Shown piece after piece: positions 34,345 through 36,935 of a stretch of DNA of 36,935 bases (position 1 is its first letter; every line of letters starts with the position of its first letter). The notes beneath the pieces were generated by a model. That model was given only the letters and a program-made list of their open reading frames with translations, had not been told where the DNA came from and did not search any database. Source of the stretch: Chitinophagaceae bacterium (lineage in GTDB: Bacteria; Bacteroidota; Bacteroidia; Chitinophagales; Chitinophagaceae); assembly GCA_947371755.1 (NCBI GenBank), contig CANBQT010000031.1:1-36935 (forward strand), in the 5' to 3' direction. The position numbers and the translations under genes were made by a program.

Positions 34345-36051
34345 CTATTTTATTAAGCTTGCTACAATAGTTTGCGCAGGCCCCTGATTTATGACCACTC
34401 CATTTTCTATATGAATAATCTGATCACAATTCCTAGCAATACTAATATCAGATGAAGTGAAAATAGTGGTGGCTGTTGCATCTTTAAGAATAAAATGCAT
34501 CATTTTGTTCTTTACAGATTCATCTAAATTGAGAAACGGTTCTTCCATCAGTAATAATCTTCTTTTACCTAAAAAGGCTCTGATCAACAATATACTTTGC
34601 TTAATCTTTGAAGGAAGCCTATTTCCTGCTGTTTCAAGTAAGGTTTCATATCCTGCGGGCAGATTTTGTACGAATTTTGTCAGCTCAAACAGTTCTATCA
34701 GAATTTTCAATTCGTCTTTGTCATACTGTGTATTGCCCATTGTAATATTTTCAAGCAATGTTCCTTGAAATATATCCTGCTGACTCAGTAAAATACCAGT
34801 AACAGACCTCAGAGATTCTAACTGATAATTTTCTATGGAAACCTCATCAATTAAAACAGATCCTTTAAAGTTTTTATAAGCACCTGTGAGTAAACGAAGA
34901 ATGGTTGATTTCCCTGATCCGGAATTTCCATAGATACAAATTGTTTTACCAGGCTCTATTGAAAAATTGATTTTGTTCAATACTGTATTACCAATGTCAT
35001 AGCTATATTCTACATTTCGAAACTCAATTGATATTCCTTTTTTAGCATCTGAGATCAATTGAATTCCTTCTTGTTCAATTTCACTCTCTGTAATTTTTGC
35101 AAGTTTCTCAACCGCGGTTAATACATCGTAAATTTTATCAAGATTTGTGATGAGCTTTTCTACAGAACCAATAACCATTATGATTACAATATCCGCAGCA
35201 ATAAACTGTCCCACATTTATTTGCTGATCAACTAACAATATAGAACCAACAATCAACATGCTTGCAGTAATAATTACTTTAAACCCTACCAGACTCCAGA
35301 ACTGGGTAACCAAAATCTTGAAATATCTTGTATGTGATTCCAAATAGCTTGCAACATAACCATCTGCTTTATCAATATTCAAAGAAGTACCCTTTGAATA
35401 CTTGAACGTTTTTACCACACGCGCCATTTCTTCTAACCATGCTGCTGTTTTATATTTATAATCACTCGATTCAACATTTGCTGCAAAGCCAGTGGGTAAG
35501 GTATTTCGTAAAATTAAATACAATAATAAAAGAAGAACTATCCCAAAACCGATAAATACAGGATGATATAAGGATAGCAAAATCACTCCAAATAATATTT
35601 GAATGATTGCTGATGGAATATCCAATAATAATTTTTCAATCCCTTTTTGTAGAGATGCTATATCAAAAAAACGATTAACCAATTCTGGCAAATAATAACT
35701 ACTCAGCTTTTCAATATTCAACTTTGGTAAACGGTTAGCAAACTCTAATGAAAAGCGTATGAAGATTTTTTGCTGAATTTTTTCAATTACCTGCATCTGT
35801 CTTACTTGCAACAAACCTCCTATAAAAACCGCCACCACAACCATTACAATTAATACAACTATACTGGTAGAAAGTGAGCCCGCCATTACAAAGCTTATAA
35901 TTGTTTGAATGCCTAATGGAGTAGCAAAGTTTACCAAACCAGCGAGTATGGCATAAAAATAAATGGTACTGATATCTTTTTTTTCTAACCTAAGGAGCGT
36001 AAAGAATTTTTTTGCGGCTCCTGCAGGAGTATGTTGCTGATGCTCTGCCAT
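34345..36051 (-). CDS. ABC transporter (TMD-NBD) with degenerate ATPase motifs
   Basis: 568 residues. A half-transporter has membrane helices at about 28-52, 62-84, 146-181 and 252-300, then an ATPase domain. Walker A is intact (G-N-S-G-S-G-K-S, 375-382), as is the Q-loop Gln (Q424/425). The signature position reads L-P-S-K-I (479-483) instead of L-S-G-G-Q. Walker B ends M-E-E-P (502-505), with Glu503 in place of the usual Asp, and the switch His is Ser534 (T-S-S-D). There is no C39 peptidase domain at the N-terminus. ATP may bind, but normal hydrolysis by a homodimer would be impaired unless the family has adapted. It sits between carbonic anhydrase (6 bp) and hlyD (2 bp). Confidence 0.88.
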   Translation of the reverse strand: MAEHQQHTPAGAAKKFFTLLRLEKKDISTIYFYAILAGLVNFATPLGIQTIISFVMAGSLSTSIVVLIVMVVVAVFIGGLLQVRQMQVIEKIQQKIFIRFSLEFANRLPKLNIEKLSSYYLPELVNRFFDIASLQKGIEKLLLDIPSAIIQILFGVILLSLYHPVFIGFGIVLLLLLYLILRNTLPTGFAANVESSDYKYKTAAWLEEMARVVKTFKYSKGTSLNIDKADGYVASYLESHTRYFKILVTQFWSLVGFKVIITASMLIVGSILLVDQQINVGQFIAADIVIIMVIGSVEKLITNLDKIYDVLTAVEKLAKITESEIEQEGIQLISDAKKGISIEFRNVEYSYDIGNTVLNKINFSIEPGKTICIYGNSGSGKSTILRLLTGAYKNFKGSVLIDEVSIENYQLESLRSVTGILLSQQDIFQGTLLENITMGNTQYDKDELKILIELFELTKFVQNLPAGYETLLETAGNRLPSKIKQSILLIRAFLGKRRLLLMEEPFLNLDESVKNKMMHFILKDATATTIFTSSDISIARNCDQIIHIENGVVINQGPAQTIVASLIK

Positions 36052-36057
36052 AAAAGT

Positions 36058-36690
36058 TTATAAATTATCATATTCATATAATGGATCAATATGATCCCCA
36101 GCAAGTATTTCGAAAACAGGATTAATAATTCCATCGTGCAGGTCATACACCCAACCATGCAGATCAGGTCGGTTTTCTTTTTTCCACGCAGACTGCACTA
36201 TCGATGTTTTTGCGAGATTCATCACTTGTTCTCTAACATTTAACTCGACCAATCTGTTGGATTTTTTTGTTTCATCCTCTATAGCATCAACTTCATCCCG
36301 ATGAATACGATAAACATCTTTGATATTTCGTAACCATTTATTAATCAAACCAAGGCTTGTTTGTGTCATGGCTGCCCTCACACCTCCGCATCCATAATGA
36401 CCACAAACGATGATATGTTTCACTTTTAAAACTTCTACAGCATATTGCAATACACTCAACATATTCAAATCTGTATGAACCACCATATTGGCTACATTCC
36501 TATGCACAAATATTTCACCTGGCTGTGATCCGGTAAGTTCATTTGCTGGTACCCTGCTATCACTACAACCGATCCACATAAATTCTGGTTGTTGTATATC
36601 AACCAACCTGGAAAAATATTCTGGATCCCTTTCTACTTGTTCAGTAGCCCAAATTTTATTCTCCTCGAGCAATTTCTGATATGAAAACAT
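36058..36690 (-). CDS. can: Beta-class carbonic anhydrase
   Basis: 210 residues, typical size. Zinc ligands C42, H98 and C101 and the Asp44-Arg46 dyad lie at the same positions as in E. coli Can: C-S-D-S-R-V-P (42-48) and C-G-H-Y-G-C-G-G (96-103). H-R-N-V-A-N-M (63-69) is also conserved. It interconverts CO2 and bicarbonate in the cytoplasm, supplying carboxylases and buffering pH. No signal peptide. It is the first gene of a tight unit with the ABC transporter (6 bp), HlyD and TolC genes, an unusual context for a housekeeping enzyme. Confidence 0.95.
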   Translation of the reverse strand: MFSYQKLLEENKIWATEQVERDPEYFSRLVDIQQPEFMWIGCSDSRVPANELTGSQPGEIFVHRNVANMVVHTDLNMLSVLQYAVEVLKVKHIIVCGHYGCGGVRAAMTQTSLGLINKWLRNIKDVYRIHRDEVDAIEDETKKSNRLVELNVREQVMNLAKTSIVQSAWKKENRPDLHGWVYDLHDGIINPVFEILAGDHIDPLYEYDNL

Positions 36691-36729
36691 GATTATAGTT
36701 TATAAGTGAAATTACACTTTCATGCAAAG

Positions 36730-36762
36730 AAAAAGCGCTATCCATTAAATGAATAACGCTTT
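36730..36762 (-). terminator. Probable intrinsic terminator after the SDR gene
   Basis: Read on the minus strand, arms 36753-36762 and 36732-36741 pair over 10 bp with one G-U wobble and an 11-nt loop. They are followed by five U residues and then a further CUUU. It lies 24 bases past the SDR stop codon and upstream of the carbonic anhydrase start. Confidence 0.6.
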
Positions 36763-36785
36763 CGGGAAATTTTTTATCAGAACTG

Positions 36786-36935
36786 CTAAATATTTAGTCC
36801 GCCGCAAGTACTAATCACTTGTCCGGTTATATAATTACTCCAATCAGATGCTAAAAACAAGGTGGTATTTGCGATTTCCTCTGCTTTTCCAAACCTTCCC
36901 AATGGGATTTTTTTCAAATACTCAGTTGCAGCATC
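36786..36935 (-). CDS. Short-chain dehydrogenase/reductase, C-terminal fragment
   Basis: Forty-nine codons and a TAG stop (36786-36788) are present; the rest lies beyond the window. The peptide includes I-P-L-G-R-F-G-K-A-E-E-I-A, L-F-L-A-S-D and Y-I-T-G-Q-V-I-S-T-C-G-G, the hallmark C-terminal region of FabG-like SDR enzymes (NAD(P)H-dependent oxidoreductases). In most relatives the end reads V-D-G-G; here Cys replaces Asp. Substrate cannot be assigned from this fragment. Confidence 0.88.
   Translation of the reverse strand, partial: DAATEYLKKIPLGRFGKAEEIANTTLFLASDWSNYITGQVISTCGGLNI

Overview
The window is AT-rich DNA from a member of the phylum Bacteroidota. The evidence is a type IX secretion (T9SS) sorting domain, a TonB-dependent receptor with a carboxypeptidase-like N-terminal domain, DUF3570/DUF4266 proteins, near absence of Shine-Dalgarno sequences, and many secreted proteins with short signal peptides ending in A-Q. 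The gene content resembles Chitinophagaceae, but that family call is an inference. No rRNA, tRNA or CRISPR array was seen.

Layout. Bases 1-149 look like the end of an IS3-type insertion sequence with the first 36 codons of its orfA. It abuts a DUF559 (Vsr-like) endonuclease gene at 158-574. Upstream of that gene lie two tandem copies of a structured ~110 bp palindromic repeat (586-696 and 753-869), which run up to the stop codon of a Tat-exported Gfo/Idh/MocA oxidoreductase (877-2172, minus). Divergent from it are a penicillin-acylase-type Ntn hydrolase and a GH43-like secreted glycosidase with discoidin and FN3-like domains (2271-6469). A NarL-type orphan response regulator (6517-7164) and a large T9SS-secreted DUF4114 protein (7627-10128) follow. 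Next come a lone ExbD (10198-10704) and a ROK-family repressor (10819-12039).

From 12513 to 14967 on the minus strand is the unit apbE - DUF4266 - DUF3570, probably linked to extracytoplasmic flavinylation. A secreted alkaline-phosphatase-superfamily enzyme (15135-16406) is divergent from a six-gene plus-strand unit at 16523-24796: OmpR-type regulator, histidine kinase, TolC, lipoprotein adaptor, RND pump and YncE-like beta-propeller. The genes overlap or nearly touch, and the unit ends in a strong terminator. It reads as a self-regulated efflux operon.

After a second, unrelated palindromic repeat cluster (24888-25064), a Rieske oxygenase alpha subunit overlaps an APC-family permease by 4 bp, suggesting uptake and oxidation of one substrate. 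A signal-peptide-bearing SAM hydrolase (DUF62) meets the permease tail to tail with no spacer. A TonB receptor (28641-31484) with a textbook terminator comes next. It is followed by a tight minus-strand operon, carbonic anhydrase - ABC transporter - HlyD - TolC (36690 to 31601), whose ABC ATPase has lost several signature residues. The window ends inside the C-terminus of a short-chain dehydrogenase.

The best candidates for something undescribed are the DUF559 gene with its paired structured repeats, and the carbonic-anhydrase-linked exporter with a degenerate ATPase.
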